In this document: positions 35,008-43,218 of the stretch, one piece after another
Numbering within the stretch: position 1 is the stretch's first letter
Layout: each line of letters begins with the position of its first letter
Assembly (NCBI RefSeq): GCF_004357765.1
Contig: NZ_SMTE01000013.1
Coordinates: 108,743 to 172,742, forward strand
Length of the DNA stretch: 64,000 bases
DNA from: Pseudomonas putida
GTDB taxonomy: Bacteria; Pseudomonadota; Gammaproteobacteria; Pseudomonadales; Pseudomonadaceae
Direction of reading: 5' to 3'
Position numbers and translations under genes: made by a program
Notes under the pieces: generated by a model
Seen by the model: only the letters and a program-made list of their open reading frames with translations
The model's database searches: none
Told to the model about the DNA's origin: nothing

Positions 35008-37559
35008 CAGACAGCCTCCTCGACAGTGGGAATCAGGTGCAGCGCGGTAGCGGGACGCCGTTGTTCACGCTCACGGACGAAATGCACATCCGGATCGGCA
35101 CGCCGGTCGTTGACGAAGGTGCGGAAGCGCTTGAGCTTCTCCGGATCTTTCAGGGCGTTGGCCCATTCGCATTCATACTGGTCGACCACATGCTGCATCT
35201 GCGCCTCCAGCTCGGCGGCCAGGCCGAGGCTGTCCTCGAGAATCACCTGCTTGAGGTAGTCCAGGCCGCCATCGAGGCTCTCGCGCCAGACCGAAGTACG
35301 CTGCAACTTGTCCGCGGTGCGGATGTAGAACATCAACACACGGTCAATCAGCCGCACCAGGGTTTCGTCGTCCAGGTCGGTGGCGAACAGCTCGGCATGC
35401 CGTGGGCGCATGCCGCCATTGCCACAGACGTACAGGTTCCAGCCCTTGTCGGTGGCGATCACGCCGATGTCCTTGCTCTGCGCCTCGGCGCACTCGCGGG
35501 TGCAACCGGACACTGCGAATTTCAGCTTGTGTGGACTGCGCAGGCCTTTGTAGCGATCTTCCAGGCGCAGGGCCATGCCGACGCTGTCCTGCACGCCGTA
35601 ACGGCACCAGGTGCTACCGACGCACGACTTCACCGTACGGGTCGATTTGCCATAGGCATGGCCGGTTTCGAACCCGGCCTCGATCAGCTCGCCCCAGATC
35701 AGCGGCAGCTCGTGCAATTGGGCGCCGAACAGGTCGATGCGCTGGCCGCCGGTGATCTTGGTGTAGAGGTCGTATTTCTTCGCCACCTGGCCGATCACGA
35801 TCAGCTTGTCCGGGGTGATCTCGCCACCGGGAATACGCGGCACCACCGAGTAGGTACCGTTCTTCTGCATGTTGGCCATGAAGGTGTCGTTGGTGTCCTG
35901 CAGCGGAACCAATGCCGGATCCATGATCGGCTGGTTCCAGCACGAGGCCAGTATGTTGCCCACCGCTGGCTTGCAGATGTCGCAACCGACATGGCCCTTG
36001 CCGTGGCGGGCGAGCAAGTCCTGGAAAGTGCGGATGCCCTCTACGCGCACCAGGCCGTAGAGCTCCTGGCGGGTGTAGGCGAAGTGTTCGCACAGGCTCT
36101 TGTCCACGGTCACGCCGCGGGCAGTGAGTTCGTGCTCGAAGACCTGCTTGAGCAAAGCCGCGCAACCGCCGCAGCCGGTGGCCGCCTTGGTGCAGCCCTT
36201 GACGGCGGCAAGATCGCTGCAGCCGCTGTCGATGGCCGCGCACACCGCGCCTTTGCTGACGTTGTGGCACGAGCAGATGGTCGCGCTATCAGGCAATGCA
36301 TCGGCGCCCAGGGCAGGCGCCCCACCACCCTGCGGCAGGATCAGCGCGGCCGGGTCGGCCGGCAGGGCGATACCGTTCTGGGCGTACTGCAGCAAGGTGT
36401 CGTAGTAGCTGTTGTCGCCGACCAACACCGCACCGAGGACCTTCTTGCCGCTGGCATCCACCACCAGGCGGCGATAGGCGCTGTTGGCTTCGTCGATGAA
36501 GCGATAGCTGCGCGCACCCGGCGTGGCACCGTGGGCATCGCCGATGGAGCCAACGTCCACGCCCAACAGCTTGAGCTTGGTGGACATGTCGGCGCCGCTG
36601 AATTCACCGGCCACCTCGCCCATCAGCAGCGCAGCAAGGTTACGCGCCATGCTGTAGCCGGGAGCGACCAGGCCGAACACGCTGCCGTTCCAGGAGGCAC
36701 ATTCACCGATGGCGAAGATCCGTGGGTCGCTGGAGCGGCAGTGGTTGTCGATGACCACGCCACCACGGGCGGCGATGTCCAGGCCGCAGGCGCGGCCAAG
36801 AGCATCCTGCGGGCGGATGCCGGCGGAAAACACGATCAAGTCGGTTTCCAGGTGCTCGCCACCGTCGAAGTTCATGCGGTAGCGGTAGGTTTCACCGGCG
36901 CTGATCGACTGGGTGGCACGTGACAGGTGCACACCTACGCCCAGGGCTTCGATCTGGGCCTTCAGTGCAGCGCCACCCTCGCCGTCGAGTTGCACCGGCA
37001 TCAGCCGGGGAGCGAATTCCACCACATGGGCTTCCAGACCGAGGGACTTCAAGGCATTGGCCGCTTCCAGGCCAAGCAGGCCGCCACCGACCACCACGCC
37101 ACGGCGAGCGTCGCTGGCTGCAGCGCGGATCGCGTCGAGGTCGTCGAGGGTGCGGTAGACCAGCCGGGCGTGGCCGCTGGAGCCTTCGATTGGCGGCACG
37201 AAGGGATAGGAGCCGGTCGCCAGGATCAGCTGATCATAGCCATAGCGCCCCTCTGCGGTGATCACCTCCTGGCGTTCGCGGTCGATCTCCAGTACCGCTT
37301 CGCCCAGGTGCAGGTGCACCTCGCTGGCGCCGTAGAAGCCAGGTTCGCACAGGGCCAGGGTTTCGGCACAGCTACCGGCGAAGTACTCCGACAGGTGCAC
37401 ACGGTCGTAGGCACGCTGGCGCTCCTCGCCGAAGACACGCACCTCGAAGCGCGCCAGGGCGCCGCGTTCGACCAGTTGCTCGACGCAGTGGTGTCCGACC
37501 ATGCCGTTGCCGACGATGACCAGTCGCTCTCGTTGTCCGCCGTTAGCTGTTGCCTTCAT
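35007..37559 (-). CDS. nirB: Nitrite reductase large subunit NirB
   Basis: NADH-dependent siroheme nitrite reductase, 850 aa. An N-terminal FAD/NAD domain (RLVIVGNGMVGHHCVEQL, about 1-290) is followed by a [2Fe-2S] BFD-like region (CSCHNVSKG and CTKAATGCGGC, about 420-470). The siroheme/[4Fe-4S] reductase half carries cysteines in CVGSTWCRYG and CTRECAEAQ. The start chosen is MKATANG at 37559 with GAGGA upstream; the longer frame to 37628 reads through the leader hairpins. It forms an operon with nirD, downstream of a sigma-54-type promoter and an ANTAR-like leader with a terminator, so expression needs low ammonium and nitrate. Confidence 0.95.
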   Translation of the reverse strand: MKATANGGQRERLVIVGNGMVGHHCVEQLVERGALARFEVRVFGEERQRAYDRVHLSEYFAGSCAETLALCEPGFYGASEVHLHLGEAVLEIDRERQEVITAEGRYGYDQLILATGSYPFVPPIEGSSGHARLVYRTLDDLDAIRAAASDARRGVVVGGGLLGLEAANALKSLGLEAHVVEFAPRLMPVQLDGEGGAALKAQIEALGVGVHLSRATQSISAGETYRYRMNFDGGEHLETDLIVFSAGIRPQDALGRACGLDIAARGGVVIDNHCRSSDPRIFAIGECASWNGSVFGLVAPGYSMARNLAALLMGEVAGEFSGADMSTKLKLLGVDVGSIGDAHGATPGARSYRFIDEANSAYRRLVVDASGKKVLGAVLVGDNSYYDTLLQYAQNGIALPADPAALILPQGGGAPALGADALPDSATICSCHNVSKGAVCAAIDSGCSDLAAVKGCTKAATGCGGCAALLKQVFEHELTARGVTVDKSLCEHFAYTRQELYGLVRVEGIRTFQDLLARHGKGHVGCDICKPAVGNILASCWNQPIMDPALVPLQDTNDTFMANMQKNGTYSVVPRIPGGEITPDKLIVIGQVAKKYDLYTKITGGQRIDLFGAQLHELPLIWGELIEAGFETGHAYGKSTRTVKSCVGSTWCRYGVQDSVGMALRLEDRYKGLRSPHKLKFAVSGCTRECAEAQSKDIGVIATDKGWNLYVCGNGGMRPRHAELFATDLDDETLVRLIDRVLMFYIRTADKLQRTSVWRESLDGGLDYLKQVILEDSLGLAAELEAQMQHVVDQYECEWANALKDPEKLKRFRTFVNDRRADPDVHFVREREQRRPATALHLIPTVEEAV

Positions 37560-37582
37560 AGCCGATCCTCGATCAAAAAAAA

Positions 37583-37610
37583 GGCGCCTGGAGCCGAAGC
37601 TCCAGGCGCC
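37583..37610 (-). terminator. Leader terminator (attenuator) upstream of nirB
   Basis: On the minus strand GGCGCCTGGAGC-ttcg-GCTCCAGGCGCC is a perfect 12-bp stem closed by a UUCG tetraloop and followed by eight T. It lies between the promoter and the nirB start, so transcription must be relieved from stopping here. Confidence 0.93.
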
Positions 37611-37660
37611 TTTGCCTGTATTCATCACGGAGTGGTGCCCGGAATGGTCGCCGTTGACCA
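37603..37660 (-). promoter_or_regulatory. Two-hairpin ANTAR-type leader element of nirBD
   Basis: In the transcript, hairpin 1 is UGGUC-AACGGC-GACCA (37660-37645), within wider GCCC/GGGC arms. Hairpin 2 is CAGGC-AAAGGC-GCCUG (37618-37603). Both have hexaloops with A at position 1 and G at position 4, the signature of RNA bound by ANTAR proteins such as NasR and NasT. Hairpin 2 shares bases with the 5' arm of the terminator at 37583-37610, so the two structures exclude each other. Confidence 0.85.
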
Positions 37661-37684
37661 GTGGGCTCTGTTGTATCTGGGTTA

Positions 37685-37702
37685 AAGCAGGGAGTGTGCC
37701 AA
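37685..37702 (-). promoter_or_regulatory. Sigma-54 (-24/-12) promoter of nirBD
   Basis: The minus strand reads TTGGCACACTCCCTGCTT, with GG and GC dinucleotides exactly 10 nt apart, matching the TGGCAC-N5-TTGCW consensus with one mismatch in the -12 block. The start of transcription is expected near 37675, which places the whole two-hairpin leader in the RNA. Confidence 0.88.
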
Positions 37703-37712
37703 GTATATGTCC

Positions 37713-37805
37713 GTGGCGGCCTCTTCGCGGGTAAACCCGCTCCTACAGGGGGCTGGCCGTGCGAGGATCCTGTAGGAGCGGGTTTACCCGCGAAGAGGCC
37801 GCCAC
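37713..37805. repeat. REP inverted pair between nasA and nirB
   Basis: Arms GTGGCGGCCTCTTCGCGGGTAAACCCGCTCCTACAGG and complement make a large perfect-to-near-perfect hairpin. It lies between the nasA stop and the nirB sigma-54 promoter, and separates that promoter from an NtrC-like site. Confidence 0.92.
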
Positions 37806-37811
37806 AACCAA

Positions 37812-37828
37812 TGCACATCCACAGTGCA
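37812..37828. promoter_or_regulatory. Candidate NtrC enhancer site for nirBD
   Basis: TGCAC-atccaca-GTGCA has both half-sites of the NtrC consensus with the correct 7-nt spacer. It lies about 110 bp upstream of the -24 element, at normal enhancer distance for a nitrogen-regulated sigma-54 promoter. Confidence 0.65.
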
Positions 37829-37850
37829 CCTCTCCCCATCCTGGGGCACT

Positions 37851-40800
37851 TCAATACACATCACGCCGATAACGCTTGGCCCTGCCCAGTTCCTCGACAT
37901 AGGCAGCAGCCGCCGCCAGATCCATGCCGCCATGCTCGGCGACGATCTCGCGCAGGGCTGCATCGACGTCCTTGGCCATGCGCTGGGCATCGCCACAGAC
38001 ATAGAAGTACGCTCCGGCCTGCAGCCATTGCCACAGCTGCGCACCTTGCTCGCGCAGGCGCTGTTGTACGTAGATCTTCTCGGCCTGGTCCCGCGAGAAC
38101 GCCGTGTCCAGGCGCAGGTGCCCCGCAGCCTGCCAGGCCTGTAACTGGTCTTGGTAATAGAAATCGGTGGCGGCGTATTGCTCGCCGAAGAACAGCCAGT
38201 TGCCGCCCTTGGCTCCCCGCGCCTCACGTTCTTCGAGGAACGCGCGAAACGGCGCGATACCGGTGCCGGGCCCTACCATGATGACGGCCACATCATCGTC
38301 CTCAGGCAGGCGAAAATGCTTCGACACCTGAGGGAAGATCGCCACTTCCAACGCCTCGGCGCGGTCGGCCAGAAACGTCGAACAGACTCCCTTGCGCCGG
38401 CCATGGCGCACGGTCGACACGGTCAGGTGCACCTGCCCGGGATGGGCCAGGGGGCTGGAGCTGATCGAGTACAGCCGCGGCTGCAACGGCTTGAGCAATT
38501 CGAGCCAGGTAGTCAATGGCAGATCCTGCGGGAAGGAATGCAGGACATCGACCAACTGCCTGCCCCACAGCCACTCCTGCAACTCGGCCTTGCAGTCAGG
38601 GTGCAACAGCCGCTGCAGATCGGCGGCGTTGTGGCTGAAGACCTGCAACTGCTGCGGGGTGATCTTGGCGATTTCCAGGTGGGCTTCCAGGGCCTGGGCC
38701 AGGGGCATCGTCGGCTGTCCCTTGAGCTCGACCGGAGTCCCACCGTCCAAGCGCATCAGGCCGAGCAACTCCTCGACCAGCGCCGGACAGTTACGTGGCC
38801 ATACCCCCAGAGCATCGCCGGCCTGGTAGGTGAAGCCGCTACCGGCCAGGTCGAACACCAGCTGGCGGGTCTCCTTGCTCGCGCCTGGGCCATTGAGTAC
38901 GCGGTTTTCCAGCAGGCGTGCGAGGTACGGCCGTTGCTTGCCATAGGGCGCAGTCGGCGCCGGTCTCGAGCCTGGGGCAACCGCGGCACCGTTGTCCAAG
39001 GCTGGCAGCAGGGCTTCCAGCCAAGTGGTGAACGCCTCGTCGTAGTCAGGTTCACAGTCGACACGTGGCAACAAACGACGCCCGCCCAACTCAGCCAGAC
39101 GCTGGTCGAGCTTGCGGCCAAAAGCGCAGAACTGGTCGTAGCTGGAATCGCCCAGGGCTAGCACGGCGTAAGGCAGGTCGGCGCAATGGGCACCTTCCTC
39201 GCCTTGCAACGCCTGCCAAAAAGCCCCGGCGCTATCAGGCGCATCGCCATCGCCGAAGGTACTGGCGATCAGCACCACGCTGGCGGCGCCTTGCAACTGT
39301 CGCGGACTGACCCCATCCATGCACCCGAGCTGTACGGCGAGACCGGCGCTGCGCAGCCGCTCGGCGCAACGCTCGGCCAAAGCCTCGCTGTTGCCGGTTT
39401 GCGAAGCCCAAAGCAGTCGGTGATGCGCTGGGCCGATCAGCGTCTCGGGCGCCGCCGTCGACTGAGCGAACAGTCCCGCCAGCAAACCATCGACGAACAG
39501 CCGCCTGGAAGCCGCCAACGGTGCATTGACCGGCAAGCGAGGCACACCTTCGGCACCGGCCTGATCCAACCCGAGCAAAAAGCCTTGCAGGTAGTGGCGC
39601 TCGTCCTCGGTCAGCACAGGGGCAGGCAGTGCGTCCAGGCCAAGCAGGCGGGACAAGGTAGCGGTCGGCATGCGGGCAGGCTCCGGCAGATGAGGTGTGG
39701 CGCTCAGCTCAAGGGCATCGATGCGCTCGCCGGCGACCCGCTCCAGGGCCACGGCGCAGTGTTTGAAGGCCGGCTGCAGGGACTGCGGGTCGACCGCGTC
39801 GCAGGTCACGGCGTTGATTGCCAGTCGCTCACCGAACACATCGTTCCAATGAAACGGCACGAAACAGTTGCCCGGCATCACACGGGTGCTGGTCCGTGCC
39901 GGCAACACGGCTTGGCCGCGACGAGAACGGACGGCTACCTGGTCCTGGTCGCGCAGCCCCAGACGCTCGGCGTCCTCGGGGTGAATCTCGACGAAAGGGC
40001 CGGGCTCGAGCTTGTTCAGCGCCGGCACCTTGCCGGTCTTGGTCAGGGTGTGCCATTGGTGCTGGACGCGACCGGTATTGAGTACCAGTGGATAGTCGTC
40101 ATCTGGCAGTTCGGCCGCAGGCAGCCAGGGCCGGGCGAAGAATCGCGCCTTGCCGCTGACTGTCGGAAAGGCCAGCGCCGGCCTGTTGCCCTGGGTATCG
40201 AGTAGCAGGTGCTGGCTGGCGCCGTCGTTGAGATAGCGTAGCGGGCTGCGCCGGTCGGTACGGCCTGGGGCGCACGGCCATTGCCGCGGGTTCTGGCGCA
40301 GCTCGGCATAGTCGATACCGCGCAGGTCGTAGCCGCTGGCGGGGTTCCAGAAACGGCGGATTTCGTCGAAGACGGCCTCGGCATCGGGGTAGTCGAAGGC
40401 GTGGGCATAGCCCATGGCGCAGGCGACCCGGGCGATGATTTGCCAGTCGGGCAGGCTCTGCCCTGGGGGCATGACGGCACGCGGCATCAGGGTCAGGTTG
40501 CGTTCGCTGTTGATCATCACCCCCTCGCCTTCGGCCCAAAGCGCGCCGGGCAGCAGGATATCGGCGTAGCGGTTGGTCTCGGTGTCGAGAAAGGCGTCCT
40601 GGGCGATGACCAGTTCGGCTGCGCGCAGACCGTCGATCACCTGTTGCCGATTGGCGACGCTGGCGACCGGGTTACTGCAGATGATCCAGCAGGCCTTCAC
40701 CTCGCCCGCCTTCATCTGCTCGAACAAGGCGACCGTGCCTTCGCCCCCCTCGGCGCGCAGGGTCCCGGCGGTGAGGCCCCATTGCTGTTCGACGAAAGCA

Positions 40801-41879
40801 CGGTCTCCCTCGACCAGGGCCGAACGCTGACCCGGCAGGCCGGGGCCCATGTAGCCCATCTCGCGTCCCCCCATGGCGTTGGGCTGGCCGGTCAGCGAGA
40901 ACGGGCCGCTGCCCGGACGGCAGATGGTGCCAGTGGCCAGGTGCAGGTTGCACAACGCATTGCTGTGCCAGGTGCCATGGATGCTCTGGTTCAGACCCAT
41001 GGTCCAGCAGCTCATCCACTGCCCGGCATTGCCGATCCACTCGGCTGCCTGACGCAGGTCGGCTTCGGCCAGACCGGTGATGGCGGCGACGCGTTCGGGG
41101 GTGTAGTCCTCGAGAAACGCCGGTAGTGCTTCCCAGCCTTCGGTGTACCGGGCAATGAACGCGGGATCGGTGTGGCCGTTGTGGTGCAGCAGGTGAAGCA
41201 AGCCGTTGAGCAACGCCAGGTCGCTGCCAGGGCGCAGTTGCAGGAACAGGTCGGCCTTGTCGGCGGTGGCGGTGCGCCGGGGGTCTACCACGATCAACTT
41301 GGCCCCGGCCTTGACCCGGTCGAGCAGGCGTAAAAAGAGAACCGGATGGCAGTCAGCCATGTTGGCACCGATCACCAGGAACACCTCGGCATGCTCGAAG
41401 TCCTGATAACTGCCTGGCGGCCCATCGGCGCCCAGTGAGAGTTTGTAGCCGGTGCCGGCGCTGGCCATGCACAAACGCGAGTTGGACTCGATATGACGGG
41501 TGCCGATGAACCCCTTGGCCAGCTTGTTAGCGAGGTATTGCGCCTCCAGCGACATCTGCCCGGACACGTACAGTGCCACGGCGTCGGGCCCATGGTTGTC
41601 GATGATGCCGCGCAGGCGCTGGGCGGCCTCACCGATGGCCTGATCCAACGCGGTACGAAGCGGTTCCTGATGAGGCTGTTGGCGCACGTAGGCATCTTCC
41701 ATGCGGCCACGGGTCAGAGGCAGGTGGGCGGTGAGGCCTTTGGTGCAGAGGCGACCGAAGTTGCTCGGATGCTGCTTGTCGCCGGCGACCTTGCTGACTT
41801 TGCCATCGGCCACGGTCATGACGATGCCGCAACCAACGCCGCAGTAGGGGCATACGCTGCGCACTTCACTGGTGGTCAT
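37851..41879 (-). CDS. nasA: Assimilatory nitrate reductase fused to a CysJ-like flavoprotein reductase
   Basis: A 1342-aa single-chain nitrate reductase. Residues 1-720 form the molybdopterin catalytic part with a [4Fe-4S] site (CPYCGVGCG and RLCTKG; Cys10, 13, 17, 45) and a cofactor-dinucleotide domain (about 600-715). Residues 822-960 are a flavodoxin domain (LLWASQTGNSEALAE), about 985-1185 an FAD domain (RLYSISSS at 1135), and the rest an NADPH domain ending RYRRDVY as in CysJ. Electrons would pass NADPH-FAD-FMN-FeS-Mo within one protein. It has its own sigma-54-type promoter and regulated leader and precedes nirBD on the same strand. This fusion is known in Pseudomonas. Confidence 0.93.
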   Translation of the reverse strand: MTTSEVRSVCPYCGVGCGIVMTVADGKVSKVAGDKQHPSNFGRLCTKGLTAHLPLTRGRMEDAYVRQQPHQEPLRTALDQAIGEAAQRLRGIIDNHGPDAVALYVSGQMSLEAQYLANKLAKGFIGTRHIESNSRLCMASAGTGYKLSLGADGPPGSYQDFEHAEVFLVIGANMADCHPVLFLRLLDRVKAGAKLIVVDPRRTATADKADLFLQLRPGSDLALLNGLLHLLHHNGHTDPAFIARYTEGWEALPAFLEDYTPERVAAITGLAEADLRQAAEWIGNAGQWMSCWTMGLNQSIHGTWHSNALCNLHLATGTICRPGSGPFSLTGQPNAMGGREMGYMGPGLPGQRSALVEGDRAFVEQQWGLTAGTLRAEGGEGTVALFEQMKAGEVKACWIICSNPVASVANRQQVIDGLRAAELVIAQDAFLDTETNRYADILLPGALWAEGEGVMINSERNLTLMPRAVMPPGQSLPDWQIIARVACAMGYAHAFDYPDAEAVFDEIRRFWNPASGYDLRGIDYAELRQNPRQWPCAPGRTDRRSPLRYLNDGASQHLLLDTQGNRPALAFPTVSGKARFFARPWLPAAELPDDDYPLVLNTGRVQHQWHTLTKTGKVPALNKLEPGPFVEIHPEDAERLGLRDQDQVAVRSRRGQAVLPARTSTRVMPGNCFVPFHWNDVFGERLAINAVTCDAVDPQSLQPAFKHCAVALERVAGERIDALELSATPHLPEPARMPTATLSRLLGLDALPAPVLTEDERHYLQGFLLGLDQAGAEGVPRLPVNAPLAASRRLFVDGLLAGLFAQSTAAPETLIGPAHHRLLWASQTGNSEALAERCAERLRSAGLAVQLGCMDGVSPRQLQGAASVVLIASTFGDGDAPDSAGAFWQALQGEEGAHCADLPYAVLALGDSSYDQFCAFGRKLDQRLAELGGRRLLPRVDCEPDYDEAFTTWLEALLPALDNGAAVAPGSRPAPTAPYGKQRPYLARLLENRVLNGPGASKETRQLVFDLAGSGFTYQAGDALGVWPRNCPALVEELLGLMRLDGGTPVELKGQPTMPLAQALEAHLEIAKITPQQLQVFSHNAADLQRLLHPDCKAELQEWLWGRQLVDVLHSFPQDLPLTTWLELLKPLQPRLYSISSSPLAHPGQVHLTVSTVRHGRRKGVCSTFLADRAEALEVAIFPQVSKHFRLPEDDDVAVIMVGPGTGIAPFRAFLEEREARGAKGGNWLFFGEQYAATDFYYQDQLQAWQAAGHLRLDTAFSRDQAEKIYVQQRLREQGAQLWQWLQAGAYFYVCGDAQRMAKDVDAALREIVAEHGGMDLAAAAAYVEELGRAKRYRRDVY

Positions 41880-41906
41880 CGACGTGTCTCCCTTCAGAAA
41901 CGCGAA

Positions 41907-41957
41907 AAGGCGCCGGCTGCCCCGGCTTGCTTGGCAAGCGGAGCAACACGGCGCCTT
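41907..41957 (-). terminator. Leader terminator (attenuator) upstream of nasA
   Basis: On the minus strand AAGGCGCCG and CGGCGCCTT form a 9-bp outer stem. The 33-nt interior can pair further (TGCTCC/GGGGCA and GCTTG/CAAGC). The hairpin is followed by TTTT. It lies between the promoter and the nasA start, parallel to the nirB leader terminator and with the same GGCGCC core. Confidence 0.75.
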
Positions 41958-41996
41958 TGTCGTGGATGTGTGGGGGCCAATCGGCGTTGACGGCCC
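41947..41996 (-). promoter_or_regulatory. Two-hairpin ANTAR-type leader element of nasA
   Basis: In the transcript hairpin 1 is GGGCCGUC-AACGCC-GAU(u)GGCCC (41996-41974, one bulged U and a G-U pair). Hairpin 2 is CACGAC-AAAGGC-GCCGUG (41964-41947, one A-C mismatch). The hexaloops match those before nirB: AACGSC and an identical AAAGGC. Hairpin 2 overlaps the 5' arm of the terminator at 41907-41957. Confidence 0.82.
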
Positions 41997-42010
41997 TGTA
42001 TGAGGAGATC

Positions 42011-42027
42011 AGCAATTTATGGGCCAG
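42011..42027 (-). promoter_or_regulatory. Sigma-54 (-24/-12) promoter of nasA
   Basis: The minus strand reads CTGGCCCATAAATTGCT, with GG and GC separated by exactly 10 nt; TGGCCC-N5-TTGCT differs from consensus at one -24 position. Transcription would start near 42000, just before the first leader hairpin. Confidence 0.82.
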
Positions 42028-42036
42028 CTGTATCGG

Positions 42037-42126
42037 CCCTTTCGCGGGCAAGCCCGCTCCCACAGGTTTACCCCAGGCTTGAAGGACGGCATGGATCCTG
42101 TGGGAGCGGGTTTGCCCGCGAAAGGG
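42037..42126. repeat. REP inverted pair between nasA and map promoters
   Basis: CCCTTTCGCGGGCAAGCCCGCTCCCACAGG and its near-complement form an inverted pair in the divergent nasA/map region, immediately upstream of the nasA -24 element. Confidence 0.9.
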
Positions 42127-42217
42127 ACGGCACGGATAACGCACCACTCGGTGGCAACCGGCAGCGCCATAGCGCTATGCTGGGGCACATTCCAGCACGA
42201 GATACTGCCCTCCGCTC

Positions 42218-42994
42218 ATGTCCCAGGTGATCCTCAAGACCCCCGAGCAACTTGACCTGATGCGCCGCGCCGGCCAATTGCTGGCCCAGGTGTTCGCCGA
42301 CCTGGACGGTTTCATTCGTCCCGGCGTGACCACCCTGCAGATCAACGACCGCGCCGACGCCTTCATCGTCCACACCCTCAAGGCCCGTCCAGCGAGCAAG
42401 GGCCAGTATGGCTTTCCCTACTCGCTCAACACCTCGGTGGATCACGTGGTCTGCCATGGCATTCCCAAAGCCGACGAGGTGTTGCGGGAGGGCTCGATCA
42501 TCAATGTCGACATCACCCTCGAGCATGCAGGCTACATCGCCGATTCGTCGAAGATGTATCGCATCGGCAGGATCAGCGACGAGGCCGCGCGGCTGGTCGA
42601 CACGACCTATGAAGCCCTGTGGAAAGGCATCGCCCAAGTACGCCCTGGGGCGACACTGGGTGATATCGGCCATGCCATCCAGACTCATGCCGAAGCTGCA
42701 GGCTACAGCGTGGTACGCGAGTACTGCGGCCACGGTATCGGCAGGCAGATGCACGAAGGTCCGGAAGTGCTGCATTTCGGCCACCGCGGCATGGGGATGA
42801 AGCTCAAACCCGGAATGGTGTTCACCATCGAACCGATGATCAACCAGGGCGGGCGCGGTACGCGGACGCTGAAAGATGGTTGGACGGTGGTGACCCGTGA
42901 CCATGCCCTGTCGGCACAGTGGGAGCATACGGTGGCAGTGACCGAAGAGGGGGTCGAGGTGCTGACGCTGCGCGAGGAGGAGCGGCACCGCTGA
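42218..42994 (+). CDS. map: Methionine aminopeptidase, type I
   Basis: Removes the initiator methionine from nascent proteins. The 258-aa product carries the five metal ligands in NVDITLEHAGYIADSS (two Asp), YCGHGIGRQMHE (His), FTIEPMIN (Glu) and WEHTVAVTEEG (Glu). The main map gene of pseudomonads normally lies near rpsB-tsf; this copy stands alone next to nasA, so it is probably a second, non-essential paralogue. It is divergent from nasA with a REP pair between them. Confidence 0.92.
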   Translation: MSQVILKTPEQLDLMRRAGQLLAQVFADLDGFIRPGVTTLQINDRADAFIVHTLKARPASKGQYGFPYSLNTSVDHVVCHGIPKADEVLREGSIINVDITLEHAGYIADSSKMYRIGRISDEAARLVDTTYEALWKGIAQVRPGATLGDIGHAIQTHAEAAGYSVVREYCGHGIGRQMHEGPEVLHFGHRGMGMKLKPGMVFTIEPMINQGGRGTRTLKDGWTVVTRDHALSAQWEHTVAVTEEGVEVLTLREEERHR

Positions 42995-43062
42995 GGCGAC
43001 AGGGGGCCTATGCCCCCGTATCCCGGCGATCCGGCGTAATCTGCGCAAAGACAGAAACAAAA

Positions 43063-43084
43063 AAAGCGACCTTAAGGTCGCTTT
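43063..43084 (-). terminator. Terminator of the tRNA operon
   Basis: AAAGCGACC-ttaa-GGTCGCTTT, followed on the minus strand by a long T-rich run (TTTTTTTGTTTC), lies 45 nt past the tRNA-Asp 3' end. Confidence 0.9.
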
Positions 43085-43128
43085 CTTTGTGGCTTCCGGG
43101 TGTTCAGTGGGCCCTGGAAGCTGGAATA

Positions 43129-43205
43129 TGGCGCAGCGGACGGGACTCGAACCCGCGACCCCCGGCGTGACAGGCCGGTATTCTAACCGACTGAACTACC
43201 GCTGC
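43129..43205 (-). tRNA. tRNA-Asp (anticodon GTC)
   Basis: The minus strand folds as a 77-nt tRNA with a GCAGCGG/CCGCTGC acceptor stem, D-arm GTTCAGTCGGTTAGAAT, anticodon loop CTGTCAC (GTC), T-arm GGGTTCGAGTCCC, discriminator G and encoded CCA. It is very close to E. coli tRNA-Asp and follows tRNA-Val in one transcript. Confidence 0.97.
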
Positions 43206-43218
43206 GCTATACATCGAG

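Noticed and set aside
42178-42197. TGCTGG-N8-CCAGCA dyad before map as an NtrC site
   Set aside because: Half-sites and spacing differ from TGCAC-N7-GTGCA.
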